Shown here: positions 33,447 through 44,440 of the stretch, piece by piece
How positions within the stretch are numbered: the stretch's first letter is position 1
How the letters are laid out: each line of letters opens with the position of its first letter
From: Bombyx mori
Lineage: Eukaryota > Arthropoda > Insecta > Lepidoptera > Bombycidae
Length of the DNA: 64,000 nucleotides
Assembly: GCF_030269925.1 (NCBI RefSeq)
Contig: NC_085129.1
Coordinates: 13,941,501 to 14,005,500 of the forward strand
Reading direction: 5' to 3'
Program-made: the position numbers and the translations under genes
The notes under the pieces: model-generated
Database searches by the model: none
The model's input: only the letters and a program-made list of their open reading frames with translations
What the model was told of the DNA's origin: nothing

Positions 33447-33862
33447 ATATTTTAGGCTATTGCATAGCTTTTACCGCGGGCTATGAGCGCGGCGACCGAA
33501 TCAAGAAATTCCGTAACGATAATAAAACCTAACACCCTCACTCTGCCTACCATGTAGCTCGCGTTCAACACATTCACACGTTGCGCTTGTGTAGTGCTTG
33601 TGAATAAGTGCGCGGCTAACGTCGCACTGCATGCGCATCATGAAAAGTCTGCCCATCTCTCTCTCGCACGGTCTAGCTTATGAGTGTGAAGGGGACAGTT
33701 AATGTTTTGCTTTTGTTAATGTTTATAAATATAGCGTGGTCTTATTTTATTATTGTTTTAATATTAAATGGTTATTGTCTAATTATAATTGCATAAGTTG
33801 ATAAAAAATGCTATGCAATATGCTTTACCGCGGCAGTCCTCGAGTGCCCCACGTGTTTTTTA
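33447..33862. repeat. Repeat K, copy 3
   Basis: Full copy, from ggctattgcatagcttttac to cgagtgccccacgtgttttt. TATATATTTTA occurs just left (33444-33454) and just right of the copy, a possible target duplication that would help fix the element's ends. Confidence 0.7.
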
Positions 33863-34495
33863 TATATATTTTATTCAAGGCATTATATTCGAAAACATAT
33901 TTTCAACTAGTTTAATGAGTACAACTTTTAAACCTAATCTTTTACTTTAATTCTGACTTCACAGAGGCCATTTTAATTTGATAAATTTCCCTAGTTTTCT
34001 TTAAATCATAAAACGACTAAGCTTTAAAATCATCAATAAAGACAGTCCACAAACAAACAAGTTTAATTCGTTCAAGCTTTCCTGAACTTCGGACGTGGAG
34101 TAATCGTAAAAGAAAAAGCAGAAATGAACGTGGCGTGTCACAGTAAAAAAATTGCAACGAAATATTCATGTTTCAGAGCCACTAGCTCGACGAACACTTT
34201 TCAACGTCAAACTTTGAATCAAGTTAAAATTCTTACGTTCCCACCGGCACAAGAGAGTCGCGAACGAAACAGATAGAGGTGGCGGGAGTTGGCCACGAGT
34301 TTTCGTAAATAAACTGCCGAGTCAGCGTGATTACGAAAACGTTATATGAAGAGAAGTACTCGAAAAAGTGTTACTTAATAAATAAAAGCAATTGTAATAC
34401 GAAAATTTTTTTCTAGATCTATTATGTATGTAAGTGTAGATGTTACATTTTTTGTTACGAAAAAAGTATTTTTCGGAATTTCAAATTTCTTAAAA
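33863..34495. other. AT-rich non-coding stretch
   Basis: Nothing recognised. Confidence 0.4.
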
Positions 34496-34906
34496 CTAGT
34501 GGTCCCAGGGTAGTCGAAATTCAACTATAATTAATTGAATTAAAAGTTTTTACACTATTATGATTCTATTGTCAAATATTATTGTACTTCTATAATAACA
34601 GATTTCGCCGAGACTACACTTTAGACAAATATTCATAAAGACAAATAATATTCAGACTATAAGCAATAAGAAAAGTTTGACAATAAACAAATACTATGCA
34701 TGCGTGTGTGTGTCATGGTAGTGTGTAGTGTGTAATGGCTTTTTTATTGATTTAATGTATTTTTCAAGCATAGTTTAAAAAAATATTAACAATTCTGCAC
34801 TCCTTCTCCATATTCTCTATAAGTGTGGGAAATTTCATACTCTTCCGTCCGCGTAATTTTCGTTAAAAGGGGTTCAAAGTTTTTGCTTTACGTACTAATA
34901 TATAGA
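34496..34906 (-). mobile_element. Non-autonomous Helitron, group B copy 1
   Basis: Minus-strand start TCTATATATTAGTACGTAAA after A and end CTAG before T. The body has gaaatttcccacacttatag and ttatagaagtacaataat. No coding capacity. Confidence 0.8.
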
Positions 34907-35471
34907 TTGTTCATTGTATTTTCATTAAAATAATCTTACCTACTTTTCTAATTTCAAGATGTTGTCAACTAACTATATGCCATGTCGATTGAGGTGACAA
35001 CGGACATCTGTCATGTACTTATTGTAAATTTATGTGAAATTTATCAATGTTTTTATGAATGATCACTTTGTTGGTGCAACCCGTCAGTAGAACAGAAAAC
35101 AAAAACATAAAATTACCTAATAAGTATAAGTAGGTCACACGGTCAAATACTTTTTTCTTTGATAAAAATACGAAATGACATTTTCAAGTTTTCCAACACA
35201 GTTTCCTTTTACGAACAAGCTTATCGAAGTGAAACGAAAACTGTTTATTATTTCCCTTACAAGTTAGAATAAGAGTTTTCATACGATTTCATAGTTTTTT
35301 TAGAGGAAGTTCTGAATGCCGTTCACAGGAATTAAAATGTAAAAAAGCAAATGTTTTACAGCGAACACATTGACAGGGAGGGTAATGGTAGTGTGTTTTC
35401 AATATAAGTCGATGTATACAAAAAGTGTTGAGTTATAAGTCGGACGTATTGGAAATCCGCACGGGTCGGTT
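34907..35471. other. AT-rich non-coding stretch
   Basis: Nothing recognised. Confidence 0.4.
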
Positions 35472-35550
35472 TGAAGTCGACGTGGCGTAAAGGAAAAGAC
35501 ACTTGGTGTATTTCCCTTTAGGCGACCTTGCGGCTGTTCGGGTGAGGTGC
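35472..35550 (+). mobile_element. Bm1 tRNA-like head, isolated
   Basis: gaagtcgacgtggcgtaaag parallels the Bm1 A-box end. The rest is rearranged and the SINE body is missing. Confidence 0.4.
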
Positions 35551-35737
35551 CAATAATAAAAATAATACAAATAATTGTTTTTTACTACTACACGACGCAA
35601 ATAATAACGTGGAATGGATGAATTAAACTCACAAAATTTATAAGCTTGCGTTATTAATGGCGGTAGGGCGTTATGCCTACAAAGCGGTTATTTCATCTGG
35701 AAGAAGGGGCGTCGTACCATTGAGGCTTCAAGTTCTT

Positions 35738-35880
35738 GTTTTGTTTTTTTTTTTAGGCAGACGAGCTTACGGCCTATTTGATTGGGAGTGGTTACCATCG
35801 CTCATGGACTTCAGCAATGCCAAGGGCAGAGCCAAGCCGTTGCCTACGGTTGAATACTCTCCAAAAGTCCGGAGTTGTCT
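35738..35880 (-). mobile_element. LINE-A 3' end fragment
   Basis: ttaggcagacgagcttacgg and cttcagcaatgccaagggca are antisense LINE-A 3' end. The plus-strand 97-codon frame over it is a shadow. Confidence 0.7.
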
Positions 35881-37224
35881 CATGGATGGCCGTATGCTCG
35901 TATCTGACGAGACATTTTTTAATTTATTTGGTTATCTAAGCCGAGATTAAAAAAACATACATATCTTATATATTCAGATGTTTATGTTTTACCATAGTTG
36001 ATTAATGTATGTATTCATTATGGTATTGTCACGGCTTCCTGACTTCGGGTTGAATTTATAAATTATAGTATTTAAAATTTCTCAATAAAACAAGATAAAC
36101 GGTGAAATTTGCAGATCTGCCAGGGCCAATGAAAACTCGCTTTGAATTAGGCACTGTTAAAAGAACGAATTGATAATGAAACAAAATGCTCAATTTGGAC
36201 ATCGTCGAGCGAAAACTTTGGAATGAATCAGCGAACTGCGCTGGAAATCGGCACATTTTTTCTGCGGAAAGCTCTCGCGTTTAATTAGGCTTGGTGTCGG
36301 CCGATATTTACGAGGGGCAGAGGTCGGCCTCCTGTTACTGTACTCCGGAGATCCACTTGGCACGCCTCCGTTGAGTAGCCATCGAAACAGGGCCGTATCC
36401 AGTGGGGGGCTATTTGCCTAATTTATTATCTTTGTTGCTGACCGTGTCGAACGAATCAGATGAGTTTATTTATAAAAAAAATATATTATATGTGTGAATA
36501 CATTAGTCAAAATAAATTGAAGTATTTAGGTTAGATATTTAGTTAAATATGACTTCATTTTTTTTTACTAGAAATTCATATTAATGATAATTTTTATAAT
36601 TAAATCAATTTATTTATTATAAAAAAAAGAACACAATATTCCTAACCTAAAAGTACATGTTATTATCCGCAACATAATTATCCGCAAATTCATATTTATC
36701 AGTGCCTTAGAACTCGGACAACACTGACCGCCATTAACAAAGATTTGATGTCCGAAATAAATGTAATTTAATCTTTAAGTTAAGTTACTACAAACGATAT
36801 TCTTCATCTTTCCGTAGAGACTAATTCGTATCGCAATCGCGCCAAGCGTTATCATATGTGTCTCTCATTCAAGGGTTTATATACTCAATATTGGATGGGC
36901 CAATATCAAGAAATCTTTTGTTCTGTTTCTCGTCCAATAAGGCAAGCTTAATTAAGCATAGGTTATTTGTGTGGGAAGATACACACGGTCACTGTGTTAA
37001 AACAGAGATTATCAAAGGGAAAGGTGTCAATTTACTTTACAGCAGTCCCGAATAATCCATGCGCCACTTTGCCGAGGGAACTTGTGGGGAGATTCGGTCT
37101 CCAGCACAAAGGAAAAGGTATCAATTTGATGTAAATTTCCATGGAAAACGCAGTCTGTAAGCAATGCATTAACATAGTTAAAGACGTGGACTTTGCTGCA
37201 TTAAAACTACTTGTTCGCCATTGC
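35881..37224. other. Long non-coding stretch
   Basis: A mildly GC-rich patch at 36290-36420 (ggggcagaggtcggcctcct) has no coding frame. Otherwise AT-rich with nothing recognised. Confidence 0.4.
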
Positions 37225-37345
37225 TTTGGTGGTGCAGTAGTTGCGCAAAAGGTCATGGGTTCGATTCCCACCACGGAAAAACGTTCTTGTAATGAACAGG
37301 TTTGTTTGCACTTTGTCGGATTGTTTATTATGTATATATTTATGT
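37225..37345 (+). mobile_element. Second tRNA-derived SINE, anticodon arm deleted
   Basis: ggtggtgcagtagttgcgca joins directly to aaaggtcatgggttcgattc, keeping both pol III boxes but losing the anticodon region. The body caggtttgtttgc resembles the minus-strand copy at 26640. Confidence 0.6.
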
Positions 37346-37804
37346 TGAATTGGGATTGTGACGCATAAAATAAAACTATTTCATTATTGAACTTTTACTC
37401 TTTAATTCCAAAATCTTATTTATTATAATAATAAAAAATTAACCGACACCTTTTTACGACTTGCTCATTCAATCGTCTTTCCCAATTTGCTTTTCTCTGT
37501 CATTCTCTTTTTTTTTTCTTTCCGTTTTCTCTCACTCACACCTTAACGCTCCGTTCCACATTCTTTTCATAAGTTCCGTTCTCACCAATCCTATATGTAT
37601 ATATTTAAACATATAAGTATGTGTATCAGTCTTTGGTGACCATAAAACAGAGAATCCTAAATTGGGGCTAAAAGACCGTGCGTGATTTGTTATTATTATT
37701 TTATTATTGTTATTGTTAGTTATTATTACTATTATTTTATTTTTGTAGATTGGTAAACGCGTTAACGGTCCACTTGGCATTTGTTATACCGATGGTTTTT
37801 ATTA
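37346..37804. other. AT-rich stretch with TAT/TTA triplet runs
   Basis: Imperfect (TTA)n at 37688-37745. No gene. Confidence 0.45.
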
Positions 37805-37980
37805 TCCTCATCATCATTCTCCTGCCTTTCTCCCAGTCACCTGGGATCGGCGCAACACGATTTCTCCTTCCATACTCCTCTATCATTAACCATTTCTTCG
37901 CTCACTCCCCTCTTACACATATCGTCGTTCACGCCACCCATCCATTTCTTCTTCGTTCTACCTTTTCCTCTAGGTTTTTA
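37805..37980 (-). pseudogene. RTE-like LINE C-terminal fragment
   Basis: Minus-strand translation keeps a KKKW/W...DDM-type segment, CKRGVSEE-like text and CADP. Close to the 12070 fragment. Confidence 0.6.
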
Positions 37981-38019
37981 TTGTCCTAAAGGTATTATAT
38001 AGTTGAAAGTAGTTCCAGT

Positions 38020-38328
38020 AACGTGCCTCTGACTCCGGCGCTGTCAACAAGGTTAATTATTGTAGTGATTAATACGGGCCGTGCGGATCAGTGTGCGGCC
38101 GCGGGTAAAGCACTCGATGCGGCCTCTTTTATTAATCGCCTGGATGTGTTCCGTGCGAAAAGTCATTTGTACACGATTTGTTCAACGTGTGCTTGCCGCT
38201 TAAACAGATTGGCTGCGGGCGATAAGGTTCCGGCGGTGATCAGACATACCACCACCGCCTTGGACGGACCGCGACTGGCCATATGGAACGGTTTCTGTTC
38301 TATTTCTATTTGGACGAACTTATTATAA
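38020..38328 (+). other. CpG-rich block with a 101-codon open frame lacking ATG
   Basis: Much more GC-rich than its surroundings (cgtgcggatcagtgtgcggc). The frame starts at GTG, ends just before a Helitron, and shows no recognised domain. It could be a degraded exon, a retroelement scrap or a regulatory block. Confidence 0.25.
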
Positions 38329-38329
38329 A

Positions 38330-38547
38330 CTAGCCGTACTCGCTCGCTTCGCTGGGCATTTAAAATTGACATTATTATTTATTGTCATTATTATTAGGGA
38401 GTTCAACACTCATATAAATATTAGCCTATCCATTAAGTACATGTATTTTCTACACGGATACCAAGTTTTAAGTCAATCGGATGCATGGTTCAGTAGTTAT
38501 AACGGAACATCCGTAAAAACCACCGTAGATTTATATATTAGTATAGA
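38330..38547 (-). mobile_element. Non-autonomous Helitron, group C copy 2
   Basis: Minus-strand TCTATACTAATATATAAA to gcgagcgagtacggCTAG before T, a clean full-length copy of ~218 bp. Confidence 0.85.
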
Positions 38548-38584
38548 AGTATAGATGAAACTGATAATGACAAATGATTTATAA

Positions 38585-38979
38585 TGTTACGCGCTTGGGG
38601 GGTTCGGAATAAATAAAAATTCTACCGGAGTACAACTTATAATAGTATTAGCACTTAGAACGCTTAAAACACTTCACAAACACTTTAAAATTCTTAATTC
38701 ACTTCTTCCGCTTCGCTTCAGGTGATCCGTTCGCTGTTTCGCTTCGAGTAGTTCCGATTACTAACTAACTCTTCGCCATCTCTGCAACGCTTTTATAGTC
38801 GAGACGAAAACCCTAGAATCGTCGAGTACATTCCTTACAAGTCAAGTACCTTCGATGTGTGTTTCCGCTATCTGACAACAGATGGCGTTGTACTCCTCGA
38901 CCGTTCTAGATTTTAATGGATCCTTCGATATTCGTTCAGCTATTCGGCGATAGATGGCGTTACTCTTACCGGCGTAACA
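38585..38979 (-). mobile_element. Solo LTR of a Gypsy-like retrotransposon
   Basis: 395 bp bounded by the 8-bp inverted termini TGTTACGC and GCGTAACA, with the same 4 bases (ATAA) directly outside both ends (38581-38584 and 38980-38983). Read on the minus strand it has a TATAAAA box (complement of 38791-38797), then agttagttagtaatcgg as a likely start region. A 4-bp duplication fits Ty3/Gypsy-type integrases. No internal region is present, so it arose by LTR-LTR recombination. Two near-repeats containing agatggcgtt lie in U3. Confidence 0.8.
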
Positions 38980-38983
38980 ATAA

Positions 38984-39416
38984 TACATATTTAAAAGTTG
39001 AAGATTTGCGTATATAAAGGTGTTAGGTCCGTCAGGCTATTTACACAAAGTGTGTCGTCCCACAGAACAAAGCGTTCTTTGTTTTGCCTGCATCTATTTA
39101 TGCATTATATAGCCTCTTTAGTTCTGTATTTATGTATACATATTAAATAGCTTTGTTTATTAATTTTTTTTGTATTCAATTTGGGTTTTTGCATTTCAGA
39201 AAAGTATTTTGCCATGATAACATCAAGGTACGTGAGTAATTTAAGAAAATGTGCCTATATTATGAACACTTTAATTTATTAGTTTCTTATCTAAAAAAAT
39301 GTAACCGTAGTTTGTGTAGTAAAATAGTGACTATTTTAAAAATGTCTCGCGATACAGCGGTGCGTGATAGGGTTTACTCGTTTGTAATGAAAATGAGTTT
39401 TTTATGGAAGTACATA
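38984..39416. other. AT-rich non-coding stretch
   Basis: Nothing recognised. Confidence 0.4.
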
Positions 39417-39560
39417 TTTTTTTATCGCTTAGATGGATGGACGAGCTCACGGCCCACCTGATGTTAAGTTGTTACCGAAGTCTATGGACACCTACGACGT
39501 AAATGCCGCCACCTACCTTAAGAGATGTAGGCTCTATCTAAGGTCTCCGTTTTTATAGTT
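39417..39560 (-). mobile_element. Bm1 SINE 3' fragment
   Basis: Antisense tail ttttatcgcttagatggatg through gacgagctcacggcccacct to taccttaagagatg. Confidence 0.72.
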
Positions 39561-39773
39561 TTTTACAGTTTTTAACTGAGTGCCTATGTTCAGTAGTGGA
39601 TATCTGTGGGATGATAGATCGACAGATATGGTGATAGTGTAATTATTTGATCTTTACGTAACAATAGGGTTATTACAGCTTATAGATCGACAATAAAGCT
39701 TGTTTTAGGTTTACATACATACACTAGTTTTCGATATTCGAGTTTCTTTTTCAGAAAAAATTAGGACCATTCG

Positions 39774-39935
39774 GCTAGAAGGTTGGGGCATCCGTTGTAA
39801 CTATACTGAGACCTTAGAACTTACATCTCAAGGTGGGTGGCGCATTTACGTTGTAAATGTGTATAGGCTCCAGTAACCACTTAATACCAGGTGGGCTGTG
39901 AGCTCGTCCACATATATAAGCAATTAAAAAAGAAT
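39774..39935 (+). mobile_element. Bm1 SINE 3' fragment
   Basis: From ggctagaaggttggggcatc to tataagcaattaaaaaag, close to consensus over the shared part. Confidence 0.78.
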
Positions 39936-40283
39936 AATAAAAAAAAGAGGGTATTTCATTATTCTCTTCGGATTCCGAGAGTCGTAAATGTAAATTAAAA
40001 TAACTTTTACTGTGTAATCATGCGTTTATTACTTTTATTTCCTCTATTATGTTTCCGGCATTTCTAATACTCCACAGTTTTCGTGGCTACATGCTTTGTA
40101 TTCTGCTGTCTTAATTAAGATTTTTCATTTAGACTCATCTCCAATTTGAATTCGTAAACCAACAAGTCTTTGAAAACCGTTGTGTACTGGCAATTCTTAA
40201 ATATCAATCATCAATTAATCAATTCTTAAATAAAGTTATAATCAAATTTTCTTGAATACATAAATAACAAACTTACTTAGTTA
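39936..40283. other. Non-coding stretch
   Basis: Nothing recognised. Confidence 0.4.
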
Positions 40284-40290
40284 GATAGAA

Positions 40291-40533
40291 CTGGTGGTAG
40301 GACCTCTTGGGAGTCCGCACGGGTAGGTACCACCACTCCGCCTATTTCCGCCGTGAAGCAGTAATGCGTTTCGGTTCGAAGGGTGGGGTAGCCGTTGTAA
40401 CTATACTGAGACCTTAGAACTCTTATCTCAAGGTGGGTGGCGCGTTTACGTTGTAGATGTCTATGGGCTCCAGTAACCACTTAACATCAGCCCACCTGAT
40501 GCTCGTTCCATCCATCTAAGCAATAAAAAAAAA
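40291..40533 (+). mobile_element. Bm1 SINE, 5'-truncated, exact 7-bp target duplication
   Basis: GATAGAA lies immediately before ctggtggtagg (40284-40290) and immediately after the A-tail (40534-40540). This is the clearest normal Bm1 insertion here and a useful comparison for the long repeats at 47028 and 3498. A short inverted scramble (catcagcccacctgatgctc) sits near the 3' end. Confidence 0.9.
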
Positions 40534-40540
40534 GATAGAA

Positions 40541-41092
40541 AAAGCGCGTTATAACAAATGCACAACAAGTACAAGAGACTTGATGCCGTATCTATGAGTT
40601 AGTCGCGATGTATAGCGTATTTAATTAAACCCAGAACGATCATTGAAATTCACTGTCTCCTTCCTTCGCTACGACTGAATTCAGTGACACCGTTTTAATC
40701 AAACTAAATTTATAAATGTAAATAAAGAGTGACGTGAATTAAGGTTCATTTTAATTATGTATGGCGAAATCAAATTATAAATCGAACAGGGTTGTCGCAC
40801 CACAGGATATTTTTATTTTATTTTTTATTTTGTTAACTCACTTTTATTAGCTTGATATTTATGTAGGCTTTTGTTATGACAAGGAATCTTTGAACGATGT
40901 TTCACCTTTTTTCAAGACGTCCTATTAACTTGAACATTTTCAAATGCATCAAGCACCGATGACAGTACAATAATTTTATAACTTTGTTTTAATATTCGGA
41001 CCAATATCAACATGATAAACAAAATTAAATTAATTGTTAGTTCGGTTTAGTATTTAAGTATGTTTGTGTGTGTAATGAACATCTACCTCAAA
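40541..41092. other. AT-rich non-coding stretch
   Basis: Nothing recognised. Confidence 0.4.
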
Positions 41093-41349
41093 CATCGGTC
41101 AACGTCCTCGCTGAACCCCTCGCTTGCGAGGAAGGGCTCGACGAGCGAATTAACCCATAGACACAGCCCACTGAGTTTCTCGCCGGATCTTCTCAGTGGG
41201 TCGCGTTTCCGATCCAGTAGTAGATTCTGCGAAGCACTGCTCTTGCTATGCCAGCTTTAGTAACACACCCAGTTTGAGCCCCGTGAGCTCACCTATACCT
41301 CAAGGAGAAGCTGAAATAGCCTCTTAAGGCTATCAGCATAGGTAGGGAA
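41093..41349 (+). mobile_element. LINE-C 3' region, plus copy
   Basis: Has caacgtcctcgctgaacccc and ctgcgaagcactgctcttgc, ending gcataggtagggaaa. The paired region is intact: CCCACTGAG (41167-41175) with CTCAGTGGG (41192-41200), and GCCGGATC (41182-41189) with GATCCAGT (41211-41218, one mismatch). Confidence 0.75.
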
Positions 41350-41667
41350 ATTTGTTTGTTTTTATAAATTTAAAGTTTTCATTTCATTTTTTGCTTATGA
41401 AGGTAGGTGATTATACGAAGCGAGATCTCTTAAAAAGCAACCCGCGTGGTGCCTAGACTTAAAAACTATAACCAACTAATAACCACCAGTAAAAAAGCAT
41501 AAATCCACTTGTGACCGCACCTCATATTCTTTAAATTGCCTTAAAATCTTTTCTCTTAGCCCGTAAATTAAACCTTTCAGCATGAGGTCGAGGTTTTATT
41601 GCATCGAAACCATCGATATCCCGGCTACAACTAGCTAATACAACGTCTTTATGTTGCAAACGTCAAA
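41350..41667. other. Non-coding stretch
   Basis: Nothing recognised. Confidence 0.4.
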
Positions 41668-42101
41668 TATTAGTAAAAATATTCATACGTGAATAGTAAA
41701 GCAAAAACTTCGTACCACTTTTTACGAAAATTGCGCGGACGGAGGAAATATGAAATTTCCCACACTTCTAGAGAGTAAAGAGAAGGAGTGTAGATTTTTT
41801 TTTATTATGCATAAAAAATACATTAAATCAATAAAAAGACCACCATGTATTTCACACAACACATACATAATTATGTTTAATGTTAATTGTCAAACTTTTG
41901 TTATTGTTTAAAGTTTGTGGTCAAATTGAAAATAGATTAATATTGTTTGTTTTTAATATTATTTATCTATAGTGAAGTTTTGGCGAAATCTGTGATTATA
42001 ATATAGACATTTATTAGTGTTTGATAATAGAACCATAATAATGTTTAAACTTATAATTTCAATTAATTGTAGTCGAATTTCGACTACTGCAGGACCACTA
42101 G
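41668..42101 (+). mobile_element. Non-autonomous Helitron, group B copy 2
   Basis: Ends gactactgcaggaccaCTAG before T. The start is worn (tattcatacgtgaatag in place of TCTATATATTAATACGTG). It faces copy 3 in inverted orientation 371 bp away. Confidence 0.75.
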
Positions 42102-42472
42102 TATTAGTAGAATATTAATTCGATTATATTAAAACCTACGTGCCAACCCTAGCTCCGTGCGAGGTAGAGCCTTGCATGGCGATATGCGACATTTGTTAGC
42201 ATGTGTACAAGCCGCGTTGTCCACTAAATTAATAACTCTAGCGTGATGTATGATTCAAGTTTCGTATCATGCAAAGTCTTTTAGTAAAGTTAATTTTTAA
42301 AATAATGGTTTATTGTTTTTTTTTATATTATATATTTTATATTATATAAATTACGCTTTTTAGAATGATTGTGCTTTATTATTTTTTTTTTTTTGTTCTG
42401 ATAAATAAATGAAGATTCATTAACACTTTGGGAATTGAGGTCAAAACTCATTTGTTCAAATATTTATTATAA
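42102..42472. other. Spacer between inverted Helitron copies
   Basis: AT-rich. Contains the palindrome-like run ttatattatatattttatat near 42325. No gene. Confidence 0.5.
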
Positions 42473-42907
42473 CTAGTGGTCCTGCAGTAGTCGAAACTCG
42501 ACTATAATTAATTGAAATTATAAATTTGAAGATTAATATGGTTCTATTGTCAAAGACTATTTATTATACTTCTATAATCACTGATTTCGCTAAGACTACA
42601 CTCAAATAATAATAAAACTAAAAAATATTAACCTATTCTCAATTTGACCACAGACTTTAAGCAATAACAAAAGTTTGACAATAAACAAAGAGTCTATATA
42701 TATATATGTGTGTGTCGAATACATGGTAGTGTGTGTAATGTTTTTTTTATAGATTTCATGTATTAATAATGCATAATTTAAAAAAAGTTAGTTTTCTGCA
42801 TTCTTTCTCTATATTTTGTGTAAGTGTGAGAAATTTCATATTCCTCCGTCCGCGCAATTTTTGTAAAAAGGGGTACAAAGTTTTTGCTTCACGTATTAAT
42901 ATATAGA
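42473..42907 (-). mobile_element. Non-autonomous Helitron, group B copy 3
   Basis: Minus-strand TCTATATATTAATACGTGAA after A to ctactgcaggaccaCTAG (complement of 42473 on) before T. Full length, ~435 bp. Confidence 0.85.
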
Positions 42908-43956
42908 TGACAGTATCACCTGTCAAACCTAACGCGTGAAAGAAACATGTATAGTTGGTGGTACTGATTCGTGCGGGCTTGTGACGTACCAGTAATAAAT
43001 GTCAACATACATACGTAATAGCGTGCATGGAGGCGTTATCACAAATTGCATTAAAACTTACTTCAATTATTCATGAAAAATTATTATAAAATATTCATTT
43101 CATTAATAACATTTTCAAACAAAATAATTCAATTACTACTAAGTAGAACTTCTTGAATTATTCGTTCCCGACATATAGAGCAAATATAATCGATCAATAA
43201 AAAAAAACGGTTGTATAGAACCAATAAATAATCGGCTAATATTAACTAATTTCAACATTGTTTATTGTTTTTTTTACTAGTGATTTTATGGAACTCGATA
43301 GACAGTTTTCGATTTTTTATCTATAATAAAATCTAAGTATATACATATGTATGTACATATGGGCATAGTACGACTTCTACTTCGAAACGAAGTTATGTAC
43401 AATAAACATATGTACACAGATTGAGTTGTGTAGAGGACGCTGGTACGTTGGGTTCAATTAGAGGCAGAGCCGGCGCGGACACGACATATTGAATTTCAGC
43501 TGAAAATTGAAGCACATGCATACAGTCGATATCATTGTAGCAGGTCAACTTCGCAAAATACAGAAAGACGGCTCATTTAGTTCTCTCGCTGTATCAAATC
43601 TTTTTTGTAAACTTAACTAGAATTTGATTTCAATATATATATTTTTTTGTACTGTAACAATAATTACGTGGACATTTGTTTGTTTGTTTGAGAATATGTG
43701 TATAAATTACTTAACAGTCTATGGTTTGATTTAAATGATTATCTCTTCAAATTTCGTTATGTTGATGGATGCGTAGAACATTCATTGAACCGATAATTAT
43801 TTGTGATGTAGAATAGGAGTCATAATGTGTCGCGCATTAATTGTAATGATTACAATTTAAGAGCAGTCTTGAAAGAAATTCGTATTCTTCTTAGGTATTC
43901 ACAGCTCGTAGACACGAATGATTACACATTGTCCGGTTTCACCTTGTTTTCTATTT
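42908..43956. other. Non-coding stretch
   Basis: GC rises briefly at 43430-43480 (gaggcagagccggcgcggac) without a frame. An 87-codon plus frame at 43827-44090 runs into a LINE-A fragment and is not supported. Confidence 0.4.
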
Positions 43957-44037
43957 ATTTATTGCCTTGTAGACAGATTAGCACCCACCTGATTAAGCCA
44001 CATGATGGTGAGTGGTTACCGTTGCCTATGGACTTAA
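43957..44037 (-). mobile_element. LINE-A 3' tip with internal repeat
   Basis: ttgccttgtagacagattag and gatggtgagtggttaccgtt are antisense tail. cacctgattaagccacatga looks like a local expansion of the cacctgatgg block. Confidence 0.6.
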
Positions 44038-44171
44038 TATCATACTGTATTTATTTTATAAATATTATTTTCTCTTTTTTTTTAAAGTAATTATGTACCC
44101 ACGTTTGAATGCAATCGAATGCTTCTAGAACATGTGTCAAATTAATGAAAACCTTCATGCTTAATCTTTAT

Positions 44172-44440
44172 TTTTATTTTTTTATTGCTTATATGGGTGG
44201 ACGAGCTCACAGCCCACCTGGTGTTAAGTGGTTACTGGAGCCCACAGACATCCACAACGTAAATGCGCCACCCATCTTGAGATATAAGTTCTAAGGTCTC
44301 AGTATAGTTACAACGGCTACTCCACCCTTCAAACCGAAACGCATTACTGCCTCACGGCAGAAATAGGCAGGGTGGTGGTACCTACCAATGCGGACTCACA
44401 AGAGGCCCTACCACCAGTAATTACGCAAATTATAATTTGC
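44172..44440 (-). mobile_element. Bm1 SINE, 5'-truncated
   Basis: Near-consensus minus copy from tttttattgcttatatgggt to attacgcaaattataatttg, so it extends further 5' than most truncated copies. Confidence 0.85.
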
